From Mesaphorura yosii (Eukaryota > Arthropoda > Collembola > Poduromorpha > Tullbergiidae), in contig WIXG01000311.1 of the NCBI GenBank assembly GCA_009869945.1, positions 1 through 64,000 on the forward strand: a stretch of 64,000 bases of DNA, read 5' to 3'. A program made the position numbers and the translations under genes. Position 1 is the first letter of the stretch, and every line of letters starts with the position of its first letter. Positions 24,501 through 38,217 of this stretch are shown here, piece by piece. The notes under the pieces are model-generated. The model saw only the letters and a list, made by a program, of their open reading frames with translations. It searched no databases and had not been told where the DNA came from.

Positions 24501-27500
24501 GAGTCAACCGGATGTCTCTAGCATTATTACATATTCGACAATAAAATTAAAGTCATGAACAACACCACCAACAAGAAACTGTGATTACCCGGCTAATGAT
24601 GTCGCAAGGCACACGAACAATGATGAAGCGCCCCACGAATAACATGAAGCACGGTCGTTCAGAAGATTTACATGAGCATCGTCTTGATTTGATGAGTTTT
24701 TCATCGACCTAAGTTTTACGTGCGCTTTTTACTGCTCATGCAACACAACAGGTTAAGTGCCTGAGAATTTATGGCGCTGTGCTGGGCTGAAGGAAAATCT
24801 GCTCTGTTGTCCCCATTTATCTGAGGCATCCTTCTCTCATTGCCGCATTGCGTGCCAACTCCACATGCGACGTACATGCGCTTTTTGTTGCAAACAAAAG
24901 AGTTCATGTAGAATTGTTAAGCTGGGTTACTCCGTGCAGCGGCACTTGTCTGTCATCGCTACGTCGTAGCGTACGGCTTTAATTGAAGGAGTAATTAGTT
25001 GGATGCTCACAAAGCACAATTTCCTGCTATTCTGTCGTGCGCCGCACTGAGAAGATCACGTTCGCGATGTTTGTCGGTGAAAATTGATGTGCACCGTGTG
25101 AGTAGATATGGTGATTCGGTTTTACTTCATATTTTCAACCGAACTTGAAATTAGAATCTGATCAAGCAAGAATTAATCTAACACCGCATTCATACCTTCC
25201 TTAATGATGTTGACGAGCTTGTGGTCTTGAGGAGACACGATTACATGCTCGCCAATCTCTGATCTGATCATTGTCTGAGAAAACCACTCAACGCAATGCA
25301 CACTTGACGATGCAGGAGGCCACTGCCATTCCATTTGATTAACTTCAACCATGCTAACCCATGAAACGACTTCCGTTGATTGTATTTTCAGCGCAGCAAA
25401 GAGCACTGGGCAGAGACCGCACCACAAATGCGGGAGATCATTCATTAGTTAAATTCAATTTCATATAAGCTGCAACCTGGTCAATAAAAACTTCAACATT
25501 CATTGCCAGAAGTGTTGATATTTTGCAATTCTGAGTAACAAAATGCTTTCTTGCCTTTTGTGGTTGTACGGTCACGCACATTCATTCATTCTTTTGAATT
25601 GTGTGCATCAGGCGAAGATTATGGCGAATTGCGATTGAGAACTCTCGAGAGTGAGAAATAAATGCTTCTTTATTGAGCCTAGCCAAGTTCAATTTGAAAA
25701 TAATTTCCATTCAGTAGAAGAAAGCCGAATAGGTCATGCACTTATTGTTTATTGTAGCTGCAGTGCATCATTACGCGCTTTTTAGTGGAGGAAAGCTGGT
25801 AATTTTAGCGTAATAAAAGATGCCATACGCTTTAGGATAACTGTTTAAACGAACGTTTTACAGAAGAGATAAAATCCACCTACGACACAGTCGCCTTCTC
25901 ATTCTGTGATGTTGCTTGTCTTAATTGCCAAAGAGCTACAAGCCAAAAGCCATTTAGCTCGGTAAAATCAGCATGTGTATGGCCATTACGGAAGTGCACG
26001 AAACACTTACATAACCATTCAACCCTCCTCGTCTCAAGAGGTTAATGTGAACTCCGTCAATTACCATGATACAGCTGGTCACTTGAAGACAATGAATAAT
26101 ACTGCATATTAAGCAGTGTTGCCAATTACATTGTTGCTGAGCAAGTAACAAAGCTCGTTGCAAGAGCCAGCAGGTCTTCTCTTCTCTGCTGGACCAGCAG
26201 TCAAGCCAAAGCCAAGATCATGACACGATCTTCCGTACTTGGCGTGTGCCGTTTACCATTTACTTGCATTGCAATGTTTTATAGTGGCGATTCAGCGAGA
26301 CTGAGATGCAAATGAGTGCGCGTATTAAGTTTCTTATTGCTGCGACGGGGGTTATTACGATGGCCCTCAATACTAATATTATAATTATTTATCATTAGCA
26401 ATACATTACGCCGAGTCAAGTAGACACCGACCGACTGACTGTAACACTTGAGATGGAATGTACCGTATGATAAATTATGGGTCTACGAAATTTCTTCTCT
26501 GTCAACTTGAATGATAGTTGTGTACGCTTCGCTTTTATCGCCTGGCCGGTCGACTCTGCCTACCCTCTGAAAGGCGGCGTTGAGTTGGGCTGGCCGGCAG
26601 TAGGACAAGTTAAAGTGTACGCGCTTGGCTCTAGGCGACATTTTGTAAATCATTCTGCTTACTAATAATGAACGCACGTTCCTAAAAACAATGCCGTGCG
26701 ATTTTTAATCCTTTTTCTGATGTCCATATTCATTGCACATGTGGCAAAAAGTCAAATAGGTCAAAAAGATGCAAATTTCACTCAGTCGCCATTCCGTGAT
26801 ATAATTGCACGTTTATTTTATTGTTGAAAATTGATTATTTGATTTACGATGTACGTACAAATCTCAGAAAACATCTACTTATTTGCTTTATAAAGGTGAA
26901 ACAATCAGCAGATCAGCCAGCGGACGGTAGACAAGGAGCACTGTTACTCAATACAACCTGTGCAATAAATTACGAGAGGAGTCACAAAATCTGCATTGCT
27001 AAATGATTTATACGATGCCTAAGCAGCTGGTTTTGTTATGCAAGCCGTTTTTCACTTAATATGGCACTTTACGAATCGTCAAGGAATTTAATTTAGTGCG
27101 AATGATTTAGAGCCGAGATGAACTCACAAATGAAATGTAATTTGAAATGTAATTGCGAGTTGACGTCTTTGTTTAAGAGACTTGTGGTTTTGCGTCTCTT
27201 TCTCGCTCAACAAAAGCACGCTTTCTCATTTCCCAGAACTATAATAATGTGCGAGTACAGGAATAATGTGATTTGACGCATTTCGTGCGAGATGAATTGT
27301 TCTGCTAATTTCTTCTTGCATGTGGCAAGATGTTCTAGAACAGAGGATTTCTTGGTTTGGCCGCGATGTAGGTTGATTGTTGGCCGTGCAAGGCAGATCT
27401 GTTCGCATCGTTTCACGGTGAGCTGTGCGCTATGCGTTCATTGGCTGACTGTGCACACTGCTCACTTGAAAGAAGGAAAGTCTTTGGTTACTGAGAAGTG

Positions 27501-30500
27501 ATTCTGAAATGAATTGAAGATGACAAATCAAAATTCGTCTGAATCGAATTGTTATAATTTTTACTCGTTCTTCATTCTTTTCCTTAAATCTTTCCATGCT
27601 AGACCAAAAGAAAGACTGTCATCTCTTTCACGCGTTAATCGAAATGCATACAGCTGAATGCTCAAGGGAAGAAGAAAACGGATAATGGCAAACTGGCAAT
27701 TCCGTCCAATAGGTCACCTCTTTACTGCAATCGTTGTAGCAAGGTACAGAACGTGCAGTCAGCACCAATTTGGAAAGAACTTAATCTCATGTTTGCTTCA
27801 ATTTTGTGCTAGTGCAATTGCTTTCTTAATTGTTCGCATGCAAAAGCAGTACGGAATGAAGAGCAAATCAGGCTTAAGTCTTTATCCCTTTTCTTAACAG
27901 AATGACATGAACTATTTCCGAATAAAATGTGCACAAAAACAAGTGCAGTAAAGCTCGCAACGCTTCAGAAAACCACCTGACAAACGAACTTTGAAGCTAA
28001 TCACAATAAGTTTTTACTTTTCTCGTCAAATTATGGCCATCTGACAAACCAATTCTCGAGCTTGAATTCAATGCACGATGCCATACTCTGTGGCTTGGCG
28101 TACCTTTGTTTATGAGGAGATGAGTTTGCTAGTTTCTGCCCATTTAAAATTTAGGTGAGTCGATCGATCTCGCGTGTAGAGGAGGGAGGTTAAAGAATCA
28201 AAAGGTTGCAAAAGCAATTTATAATTTTCAAATAATTCATTTTCAATAGTCTTTAGGGCCTTCTTGTTATGGACTGCTCTTATTGACTAATCAGAAAAGC
28301 TTTCACGCTTCACACATGTATGCAGCAGGCAGAAATTAGTTGAGGTCAGATTTTCCCAGTTGTGGCTACGCGTTGCCTCCTGGCTCTTTTATCTGTATAC
28401 ATAAAAGGCAAAAGGTCCAATTACTTGTAACAGTGAAATCGCAGTTGGAATCTGTCAGTCACTCTAAACATTCTATAATGTGCATGAAATCCGTAATGAC
28501 GGCGCGCTATTTACGCAATGTAAAAACAAACTAAATCAACGGCAATTAGAAGATCATTAAGACGGTCAAAAATCGTGGCAATGGTTTATTGCAACGAATT
28601 CGCTGAGTGCATTGTTAGGGTCTTCCTCAAGTTCCAATGGGCAGTGAAATTCTTCGTTTGTAATCTTAAGCATTCGCAACAATTATGTTTTATTAATAGA
28701 TAATAGCCAAATGAAAATGCAGTAATTATGTCAAAAGGAGAATTGAGTCATTTTTGATTCTATAACGAATTAATGTCTGTAATCTCCGATGTGGTTTGTT
28801 CCTGCAGGAAAGTAAAAGGGTAAATGAAGGGATCCGGACGTTGTTTTGTTTATGAGTAAAGTCAAAGTTAAACAAAGGGTGAAGGGTTCTCAAGCACTGC
28901 TTTTTTACACAAATTCCTGAAATTGTTGTTGTTTGTAAGAAAAGAAAATGTTCCCTCGAGAAAAACGTGGAGAGGCACCAAACGAAAGGCTACAATTACA
29001 AAATATCGAGAGAAATTTATAAAATGTGCGTTTAAAAACAACGCATTTTGCTCGATTCTCACGCTATTTTCGGTACGAATTAACGCAATTACGCAGAATG
29101 CGTTTGCTCCAATTCATTCCAAGTTCTGGATCTGACTGCATCCTTGCATCTGTTTAAAGATTAGGCAGAAAAAAGTTTTTATTCGGCAGCCAGCAATTGC
29201 AACGAATTCTCTCAGACTCCTTTCGAGTTCAAATTCAAGGCTTAAGAACGGCACATTGAAAGCAACATGAAGCTAATAACTAGCTCCTCAGCCTCCCTCA
29301 CCGACTGAAACAATGGAAATAATTAAAGAAGGAAAATTGAAGACGTGCTGCCCGTTGAGCGTCCAAACTCCAAGCCAATTCTGCAACCACGTTGCATGTT
29401 TGTGGGTAAATGTGCCCTCATCCTGCAGGAGACTTGTTTGCATCGCATTGTTCTGGCGAGCCTTCTTGTTGTTGCCGTTTAGCCAGACTCCTTCGCTGCA
29501 CGATCCAAGAGAGAAATGCAGCAGCAGGTGTGATGATTTTGCAGTTAAAACATAAACAATACGCAACAACAAAACATCAGCCTCAACTGGGCTCAAATGC
29601 AACCTTTCAAGTAGCCTGACCTGGGAAACGCTTAGGCTGCAGTGAAACCGGGAGTAATATTTTGTATTCGCGATGCAATAAATCCTGAAGTAGTTTCAGG
29701 AGTTCATGTTCAAGTCAGCAACGAGAAGAGGATGAATGGTTTCCAGTTTTTCAGTTAATAACAAGATTGCTAATTACTGCATGAAGTAGACCTTGATTTT
29801 ATATTGGTATTTCGGGTGGCCGGCAAGGAGAAATGTGCGGTTCCGTGCAACTCGCCGGCCCAAAGCTGACAATTGCCAGACAATTGAGTCCATCGCACGA
29901 AAATCTCGGAAATGCGTGGCACATAAATAAATCATTCAACATAATTTCGAATTTGAGCCGCATCAGAAATAGAGAGACGGGATTAAGAACTCAATTTAAT
30001 TTGCACCTGACCAAGAAATGTGGACATAGAATACTAAATCATGAGATCAAATCGTAATTATGGGATCCTCACACACGCCAAATTACGAAGCATTTTTAAT
30101 TGTGCAGCACACACCAGAGGCTTAGATACAATAAATGATGACCGCTATTGCTATTAAAAACACAAATAGGATTTACCATCTTTGATTTTAGAAGGTGGAG
30201 ACGATGCGTGTTGAAGTAAAGTACACAAATGGAAGAGTCGGACATTGGATACAAAAAGACTTGTTAGAATTGCGTGCAAGGCTTCAGACAAATCTCTTCG
30301 GAGAGGGTGAAGCCATGGAGGAAATTAAATTCTATGGCTCTCCTCTCCACTTTTGTTTCAATCATCAAACGTACTCATAAATGGATAGCTGCTAAATGAT
30401 TAACATAAACATCATGACATGGCGATTTTGCTCGGCAATGCCTTATCGGTAGCACGGAGGAGAGCCCATCAGGAAAAGTGCATCACCAAGAAGAAGCACC

Positions 30501-32069
30501 AAGGGAACCATGACAAACAAAATGGCAAGTGAAATCCCATCATGTGAATTGAATCAACTCAAAATGCGGAGGTTCATTCTTTCGGGACTCAGAAAATTGG
30601 AAACAAGAACTGTAAAACAGTAAAATGCGGGTAAATCAAAACATCAGAATTTGATTTGATAACAAGGTCATAGTCATGTTCTGATTTATAAACGCCCAAG
30701 TAAGACATTCGATGTGCCAGTTGATAATAAATTTGTCGCAAAGAAGTGTATTGCGTGTCTGATTCAGTTTAGCTTTGAGTTTATTCAGTACGTCTCCCAA
30801 CTGTCTCCTCAAATAATTTGCATAATGATGCAATTGCGACATGCAAACAGTCGCTAGCCAAGTCTGTACGATGTTTTCTTGTTTAAATTCCAATTTCACA
30901 TGCGCTACAATCAAGTCTGGGAGTAATGAACAGCGGTCATTTCTTTTCGTTTGTGCTGTTTCTCACAAAATTCAAGAGGCAGTCAGAGTCTGGTTAACAA
31001 TACGCACTCGGAGCACTAATTGATACATGTGATGCGCTAAATTAACAGCATTGTCATGTTTACCATCCACGTAATGTCTGAGAACTTTGGAGCAGCCGCG
31101 GCCACAGAAATCACGGGAATTGTGCAGTTCTTTTCTGTTTAGCACACCATAACTGTATAATTGCTCTGGTCTCGTCTGCTTAAATGCTCATTAACGTTCG
31201 AGCGCCCCAACTTCCCCGACAAAATTTCTCATCATTTCTGCAAAAATTGAGTCGACCTGACTTGCGTGTGGTAAAAAATGGGAAGTTAGTGAAACTAGTA
31301 ACACACTGCCGTCAATAAATTGGAAGGTGCAACTAGCATTAATGACCATTGCTTAGAAGAGTCCACACAAATCGCGTTTCTTCTCATTCATTCTACCTAG
31401 AATTGTGTGCGGTATGAAATATGGAGTATATTTTATCTTCTTTTTGCGAAAAAGGCCAAACTTACGCCGTGGGAAAGGAACGATGCATTTTTTACGTTTC
31501 ATCTTCAGTCCTCAAATGTGAATCTGATTAGGCTGTATGGTTTTGACTCACTTCATCTCGTAGCCATGTTTCGCTCCTAATTGCGAAAGATCATCATCAT
31601 TAGAATTAGCAGTTGCCATTCCACCTACCGCATCAGAGTGCCTGTGCCATCTCAAACTCCAATTTGATGCAATTAAGTGGGAGTTGAAGCTTGTACATTT
31701 ACACAATGAGAGCACAGTACAGTGCTTCGGAGATGAAGAACTTTCCTTGATTGTTATTCAGATCTGAACCGTATTGTTGTGTAGTCTGTATAAATAAATA
31801 ATACATTTATTGTAATACACCCAAGCTGTAATTGATAGAAACGCGCTGTTCGTCCTCTGTATCATCGTCTTGGTACAAGTTGATACATCAATCATTCGTT
31901 TCAACGTGGACTGATGAAACTTTATTATTGATTGTCATTTTAAATTATTGTTGTGGATTCTGTTCAATGGGTTGATTGTTTTTGAAAGTCCAGCCGCAGC
32001 CACAAATGTCGGCCTGCGCATCATCCGAGGAGAGATCGCGAGTCTGATTTCTAATTTAATCATAAAATC
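21526..32069. other. Long gene-poor stretch
   Basis: AT-rich DNA with many short open frames on both strands and no convincing exon, RNA gene or transposon. The most coding-like pieces are 26483-26677 (G+C-rich on both strands), 25173-25445 minus and 30180-30380 plus. None shows a known domain or a pair of matching splice sites. Confidence 0.45.
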
Positions 32070-32213
32070 ATGACGTATTACCTTTTCTGTGTTCTTCCGT
32101 CAAGGAAATTCAGTTCAACATGGAAAACAATGGCACCTGGGACCTCAGCCGTGTACAACGAGGAAAAAGCCCGACTTATTAAGAAACTAAATGATCGTAA
32201 AAGTGATGGCTGA
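32070..32213 (+). CDS. Small open frame or exon fragment, unidentified
   Basis: A 47-aa frame whose second half is Lys/Glu-rich and coding-like (TMAPGTSAVYNEEKARLIKK followed by LNDRKSDG and stop). Acceptor-like CAG and AAG sites precede it, and a donor-like GATC/GTAAAA sits inside it, so it may be an exon ending at about 32195 in phase 1. The surroundings give no partner exon. A decayed transposon fragment is another possibility. Confidence 0.25.
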   Translation: MTYYLFCVLPSRKFSSTWKTMAPGTSAVYNEEKARLIKKLNDRKSDG

Positions 32214-32520
32214 AATGTTCGAAATGTCCTTACATGTTCATGCGTGTGTAAAATTTGTCTGCACTGCTGGTTTTATAACCGTGAATTATGAATTTGGGTG
32301 ATGACGGATTCAGATTTAGAAATTGAAAAGTACACCTGCGTGTAGTCGATTGTTTTACATGTGAATGTATGAATGTGATATCATGCAACAATAGAAAGGC
32401 ACAAATTGGCACCTCGATTTTATATCCTTTGCGCAACCTGAAAATTGCGGTTCGGTCCGCATCTTGACGTCGCTTTGTCCCCCTTTGCGACGTAATTAAT
32501 GAATGAGTCGCATGTTCTGC

Positions 32521-32552
32521 CAGTTAAAATTAATTAAAGTTAATTTTAACTG
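32521..32552. repeat. Perfect 13-bp AT-rich inverted repeat
   Basis: The arms at 32521-32533 and 32540-32552 (CAGTTAAAATTAA and its exact reverse complement) are separated by 6 nt. No pairing continues outside. It may be a simple palindrome or a remnant of a small inverted-repeat element. Confidence 0.65.
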
Positions 32553-34892
32553 CGATCGGCCTTTCCTTGGACCATTTATGCCGACATGAGATGTTGAGAG
32601 ACTTCGAGCGAAGCGCACACTGACTGCAAATCTTGCATACGTAGTAATTGGGTTGGTTTTAGTAATTTTAACCTGCGAGCTCCTTTTTGCCTGATGCAAT
32701 CCGAAATTTATGATTCTGATTCTGGGTTTTATTCATCATAATTCATAGTCTCAAGGAAAGTCACACAGTATTCTAAATCCATATTCTTGTGAGTGGCGAA
32801 TATTACATGACATACTCCGAGCCAGATTTGTGCTAATTGAACATCCGTTTAGTGCCCGCCGCTTTAGGCCGTTAAGGAAAACCTGACAAATGGCGAAATG
32901 AGTTCTACATTGTTTCTTGCGTTTTCTACTATCAATGTCGCATCACTTCCTTGTCGTATTCTCATTCCCTGAATTTCTAGAAAACCAGATTACGAAACGC
33001 GGCTGTGACTGCGACATGGAGTCGTGTAACATGAAAACGGTCGGGAAGACGTAAAAGTATTAAGAATTCAGGAATTTCTTTAAATCAGCCACGACAAAGC
33101 CGCAATTCGCTCGTCGTGTTTGTGAGCTTACGCTTCCAAATGCATTGAGTTCAGGATGTCCTGCCCAGCCAAGAGCCTACAACAATGAAGACAAACACAA
33201 TCGTCATAAATTCCCACAATACATTACAGTAACGACCAGTCAACGTTTCAGAGCGCATTTCTAATGTTGAAACTTGTATTTTTACAATACAGAATAAATC
33301 TGAATTACGTACACAAAAACGGACGCCTTGCATTGCCCTGCATTGCTCGGTGATGGTGCGTCGTATTTCCTGTCCCATTACTGCTCGGCTTAAAGCAAAC
33401 GTATTCAAATCTTTCCGTATTTCTTCTCGTTTTCTCGCAGAAAGAAGGAAGGAAAGGAATTCCGAGTTTCAAGGCATTCACCCCTTCTGAAGCATTTTTT
33501 CTGCCCTCAAGTTGTGATCTAAAAACTTCTTTTTGCTTTTTCTCACAATAATAAATGTAATGGTGAGTGTAAGTTTGCAAATCCGATGAATGCTTTATTC
33601 AATTATGACGAAGGGGTAGTGCGGAATAAAAAGAGCGAGGATTTAATGCAACTCGGACATGTATTTTGCATTAGGCGGCAACAAGAAAAGTGTGTGTCCG
33701 AGCACTGCGAAAGACGTTAAATCATTCATTGTACGAATCATGCATTATTGCGTGCTATAAACGCACGACAAGTGCAACAAATTATATTGTTAAATTAAGG
33801 CACGCTCAAATGTCAATGTCTCGAAAGACTCAAGATTATGTTGTCTTAATTGGTTCCACTTGCTGCAGCTCTTGCACTTCAATTTGTCATACCAAGGCAA
33901 ATGTGACAGATCAAGAAGGCTTCCTGGACGCGTTTCACGAACCTGTTCAAAAACTCGATTCTTGCCTCGTGCTGGTTTTATGCTGAAGGTAATGCCAACC
34001 CAATCACTCGCACACACTTGCCGTATGGAATATTTGGCGTCGAACGGCGAAGGAATGTCGAGTAGCTGCTCATTTGCATTTTCTGCAGAGCAAACTGTAC
34101 AATAGAAACAATTTCACGACAATAGCAGAAATAATTGGCAAGAAATTCGATATTCCAGTCAATTTGTCACAAATACTTTTATGATCTCATGCTGTACGTT
34201 TTCAATATCAGTTATACGCACTGTGCGCACAAAACGGCAGCATGGCGAGTTTTCTGGTTTGCTGTTGTTGCACCTGCGCGTGACAACTTGCTCACTTGTT
34301 TCCTGCACCTTTATCGTATGGCAGACAACCCGTCACAGCACGGCAACCGTAATCCGCACTAATCAGGAAACATTGCTTGACAATGAACTGTAAATTCACA
34401 ACAATTTGAAATATGATTTATTGTACGCGTAAAATCGTTGGCATGAACAAGAGAATATTTTATACTTTTTGCCGAAATTGAACAAAGTCTTATTGTATGT
34501 TTCAATTTGCAGGAATTTTGTATGAAGACAACAACTGCCTTGTACGACTCTTCACACCTTTATCGACTCAGCTCGGGCTTATCTTGCCAGAGAGCCTGTG
34601 TTGAAGGAGGCGATTTGATGATGACTCAATTGGACTCCGTGTTGGACTTGTGAAGAATATCACCGAGTCGTAGCCGTCGCATTGGACAATTCGTTTGGAT
34701 TGAAATGTGAAATTGAGAAATCTCAAACATTCACTCATTCCTCTGTTCACAGTTTAGAAATTGTCAATTAATGTACAGAATCGAAAGCAGAGCTCACCAG
34801 CCGCAATGCACAGAAAACAATTAAAATGAGTGTCTTCCAAACCGCATGATTGCAATTTAAGAAAGTAGTACAAGGAAACGAAAGACGCCAAA

Positions 34893-34942
34893 ATGTGGTC
34901 GATTATGAGTTCAATGAAGCTGCGGAGGAAAACATCAAAGAG
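34893..34942 (+). CDS. Putative first coding exon of the Ser/Tyr-rich scaffold gene
   Basis: ATG after GCCAAA opens a frame reading MWSIMSSMKLRRKTSK that ends in phase 2 (AG) at a strong donor, GAG/GTAAGC. Two later exons (43309-43422 and 56921-58414) both start with a single completing base, so this exon can join either one in frame. The joined N-terminus is basic and Ser-rich, in keeping with the rest. A second open frame through the same bases, in phase 0, would not fit those exons. The start and the absence of earlier exons are inferred. Confidence 0.5.
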
Positions 34943-37531
34943 GTAAGCTCAGACGCTGAACTTTATTGCTTTAACACATTGGTCTGATGGCAATTGTCAG
35001 AGAACAATTAAGCCAGGCTTAATAATAGACGATAATGAATGGCCTACTTTGGAAAGACAAGGAAAACGCAAGATCAATCTGCACTGCACGCTTGTTCGGT
35101 GAGAGGGAATTATTTCAAGTACCCATAAACCTGAAATTATCAACCAAATCGGCCATTGATACAAGCGTGTTAACTTTCAATTACGCGTGTTTATTTGCGA
35201 CGCAAGGCTGCCAATTTGTGGCTATAAATGGCCCCTTTCTACTCGCGCATGTTTTGACATGTCGGACATGCACCAAACTGCGACACGCACATGACGACAG
35301 AAATCCTCGCGCATTCCGGCCCTTCACTTTCTGTCCGATTTGATGACGCCACGAGATTCGGTCTAGCAAACATGGAGTTTGCATCCAAGAGATGCTAACA
35401 CGCTGAGTCGATTGACACGACCGACCAACCGACCGTTTGGTCGTTGGTGGTGTTCACCCATTGTAGGAAGAGCACTTTGGATTACAGCAGTTCAAACAAA
35501 TCAGATTAAATCAACATTGTACCATCACACACCGCGTTATCGTTGTGCATTCATGCTGTGGTTTTCTCACTGTGTATTATTAACCTTGCGCCTCTACACA
35601 ACAATCACAATAATGACGTGTCCTTAAAAGGCGCGAGCACATAACAGGCACCACCACACTTGCGTCCGTACGTGAGTAAGTGGCTATCAACTTTCTCAAA
35701 ATAAAATGAAAATCTTTCCATCGTTGTTCTAATTTAGTAATTTATAATTATTAAGTCGAACTAATGTCATCCCGTCAGAAATCATGCTTCATGGTGTGGC
35801 CACAGTGGCGGAGCAAGAAGGAAGAGCGTCTGAGTTAATCCTCTTAACAGTGCATTAATATGATAACTGCACCCTTTCATTCATCCTATCTTATCGATTC
35901 ACGCCGGTTATTAATAAACTCTTGTACTCTCCACGTTGGGTGCTTGACGCTTGGGTTCATGTGGAATTGGACCAACTGGCGGGCGGCATAGGCCTGACCG
36001 TAAGCAAAAACGGCATTTGGCATCTCGTGAGCTCGTTGCTGAAGATGCCGTCAAGTGCAATCGCAAACATGAGCGTACTTGCACATGTTGCTCGATAGAT
36101 CCGATGGCTTTATCTTGCATAATGCGTGATGATGCGATGATGAAGTCGATGCGACGAGTGAGATGTTATAATCCGATAACAAATGCCCAATCAAAATTAA
36201 ACGCCAATTACATTATTGCATTATTCTAGCATCGCTGGTCTAATCAAAGGAATCTGACCGCCGACGACATGCTTTATATATTAATCACGTTACGTGCTCA
36301 GAGGATTAAAATAACTGTATAATCCGTGCAAAAAGCAAGAGATTACGAACACAAGATCGGCACCTGGCCTCCGAATGAAATCTGCACCTCTCATTTGCAT
36401 TTGCCCGGTGATTATTATTCTTTTCCGGCACTATTCTTCAGTAGCCAAATTAGAGTCATTACAATAACATTCGTCAAGTGCAGTAACATTCATTAACGCT
36501 CATTAGAATTACTTAACATGCGGCCACGCACCACGTTCGCATGCGACCATGTGTCGATTACACTCCCGTGAACTCGAATAAGAGCCTCTCATCTCTTCTG
36601 CTCCTGCGGGCAGAATTATTGAATCAAGGGTTTAATTTCGCTGAACTGCTTTACATTTACAGAGCCACATGCATTCGTGTTTGCATATCCTCGAGCTCAA
36701 GTTATGAGTCTTCAAATAATTCAGTAAGCAAGAATGCGACTTCCCAACGCCAAAGTCACGGCACGCAGCAGACGCAGATTGGGAGTCACAATGGCGACAT
36801 GACATAATGAATTGATTGAAATCATTCACACAATGAAAAGTGTTTATAGAGTCAAGTCGAGCATTCATAATTTAAACGCGATTTTCTGAATTTATAATTC
36901 CATGAGATGATGTTTATGCGGCGAGGAATGCGCAGAGTCCAGACTGATACAATTATTAATCTTTTCCATTAGGCACTCAGCCTCTATCTCTTCGTCTGCT
37001 TTGTTGCCGTCCTCTCGTCATAAGTATTAGTGTCCGAATTCATTGAACTGAAAAAGTGATTGAACTTGCCAAAATAAAGTCCGACACTTTGAGATTTGAG
37101 TCTTCTTCAACGTCTCCTTCGAACTTGTACAATAATTGTTTTGCAATCACGACTAGATCTACTCGTCGACTAGAAGGCGACAGAGCGCCAGACGTAGCTT
37201 TATTGCGTGTACAAATTTGTGCTGGGGCAGACACAGATGTGCTGCAAATAAATGTTACGTAATAATCGAGCATGCAAATTGTCGCAACCCAATGCATCTC
37301 ATGCGCATCACATTGCAACACCTATGCAAGAACTTTCGATCCTTCATCTTAATCTTTACACCCACAGTCAGCGCTCCTCTTCGTTCATGTGACATTCCTT
37401 TTTCTTCAAGATAATTTCTTGAAATTCACATAAACAAAACGCGTACACGCACGACCGAAAAAGGACACATTTAAAGCATTTTGATGCTCTGAGTAACAAG
37501 AAAAGGGTGATTAGATTACGAGATTAATATA

Positions 37532-37600
37532 AATTCCTAGGTAACTCTGCATCGTGAACCCGCACATCGAGTGCCTGATTGGAAAATTTTCCTCTGGTGC
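37532..37600 (+). repeat. Left terminal inverted repeat
   Basis: Inverted copy of 38218-38286. Starts AATTCCTAGGTAACTC. Confidence 0.9.
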
Positions 37601-37619
37601 GAATTGTTACTTTTGTGGT

Positions 37620-37802
37620 TTAGTTGTTAATTATCATTGGATTAATCGCCACATCGAGTAAGTTTACATCATCGTCGTCAAATACAAGGCATTTTCGTGC
37701 TTTAGGCGGCGAACAATCTTTCTCTGTTTCGATTTCATCGTCCTCTTCGTCCAGTTGATTCATGAATAGATAATAAGTATTTACTCTATTGAGAAAAGGC
37801 AA
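37620..37802 (-). CDS. Small acidic protein inside the inverted-repeat element, unidentified
   Basis: A 60-aa minus-strand frame with a strongly acidic middle (EEDDEIETEKD and FDDDD) and a hydrophobic C-terminal part. It starts 41 bp from the opposite-strand frame and stops just inside the left inverted repeat. I recognise no family. Because the inverted repeat and the frame edges nest closely, it may be a real passenger gene, but an open frame of this size in 64 kb can also be chance. Confidence 0.35.
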   Translation of the reverse strand: MPFLNRVNTYYLFMNQLDEEDDEIETEKDCSPPKARKCLVFDDDDVNLLDVAINPMIINN

Positions 37803-37843
37803 AGTAGATCATCCTAGCATAATACATGTAGCATCATGCGAAA

Positions 37844-38131
37844 ATGGATTGCACTAGTGCAAAATCCTGTGTGTGTTGCCTTTCGCAAAACTGCATGTGG
37901 CAAGCTGATCCTTGCACACATAACGTAGTGGACCAGCAGCACTACTTTGTGGTTGGCGACGAATACCCGGTTGAACCGGAGCATTTGTGCCTGCCCGCAG
38001 TCATATGGACTGCAGTAGTCCTGCTAGCCTTCATCTTCCTCATTTTCGCCTTTTGGGGTCGTATGAGAAAGAGAAGGCGTAGATGGCCCATTCTCTACGC
38101 ACACTACAGGGCGTACGGGAAGCTGGAATGA
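37844..38131 (+). CDS. Small cysteine-rich single-pass membrane protein (PSI-like segment, TM helix, basic tail) inside the inverted-repeat element
   Basis: A 95-aa frame. Residues 3-24 have Cys at 3, 9, 11, 12, 17 and 24 with W19. That is the spacing C-x5-C-x2-C-x4-C-x-W-x4-C, resembling the start of plexin-semaphorin-integrin (PSI) domains, although the Cys that normally follows the Trp is Gln here. Residues about 52-70 are a clear hydrophobic helix, and 72-81 (GRMRKRRRRW) form a basic stop-transfer tail, so the N-terminal part would face outside or the lumen. There is no signal peptide, and the protein could insert by its TM helix. AATAAA follows the stop at 38172-38177. The layout recalls PTTG1IP-type proteins, but this is inference from pattern only. 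Confidence 0.55.
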   Translation: MDCTSAKSCVCCLSQNCMWQADPCTHNVVDQQHYFVVGDEYPVEPEHLCLPAVIWTAVVLLAFIFLIFAFWGRMRKRRRRWPILYAHYRAYGKLE

Positions 38132-38171
38132 GGTTTCCTGCCTCAACCAACGGCCCTTTCAACGGCCAGCA

Positions 38172-38177
38172 AATAAA
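38172..38177 (+). terminator. AATAAA 41 bp after the element's plus-strand ORF
   Basis: A canonical polyadenylation hexamer inside the element, between the stop at 38131 and the right inverted repeat. It suggests the open frame could be expressed as an independent unit. Confidence 0.4.
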
Positions 38178-38217
38178 AACCAAAAGATAATTTAAAAACA
38201 AAACATCATCACTATTG

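Noticed and set aside
25173..25445. 90-codon minus-strand frame rich in Trp and Val
   Set aside because: It looks partly coding-like and has a donor-like GTATGA, but no good acceptor or known domain. Support is too weak to call.
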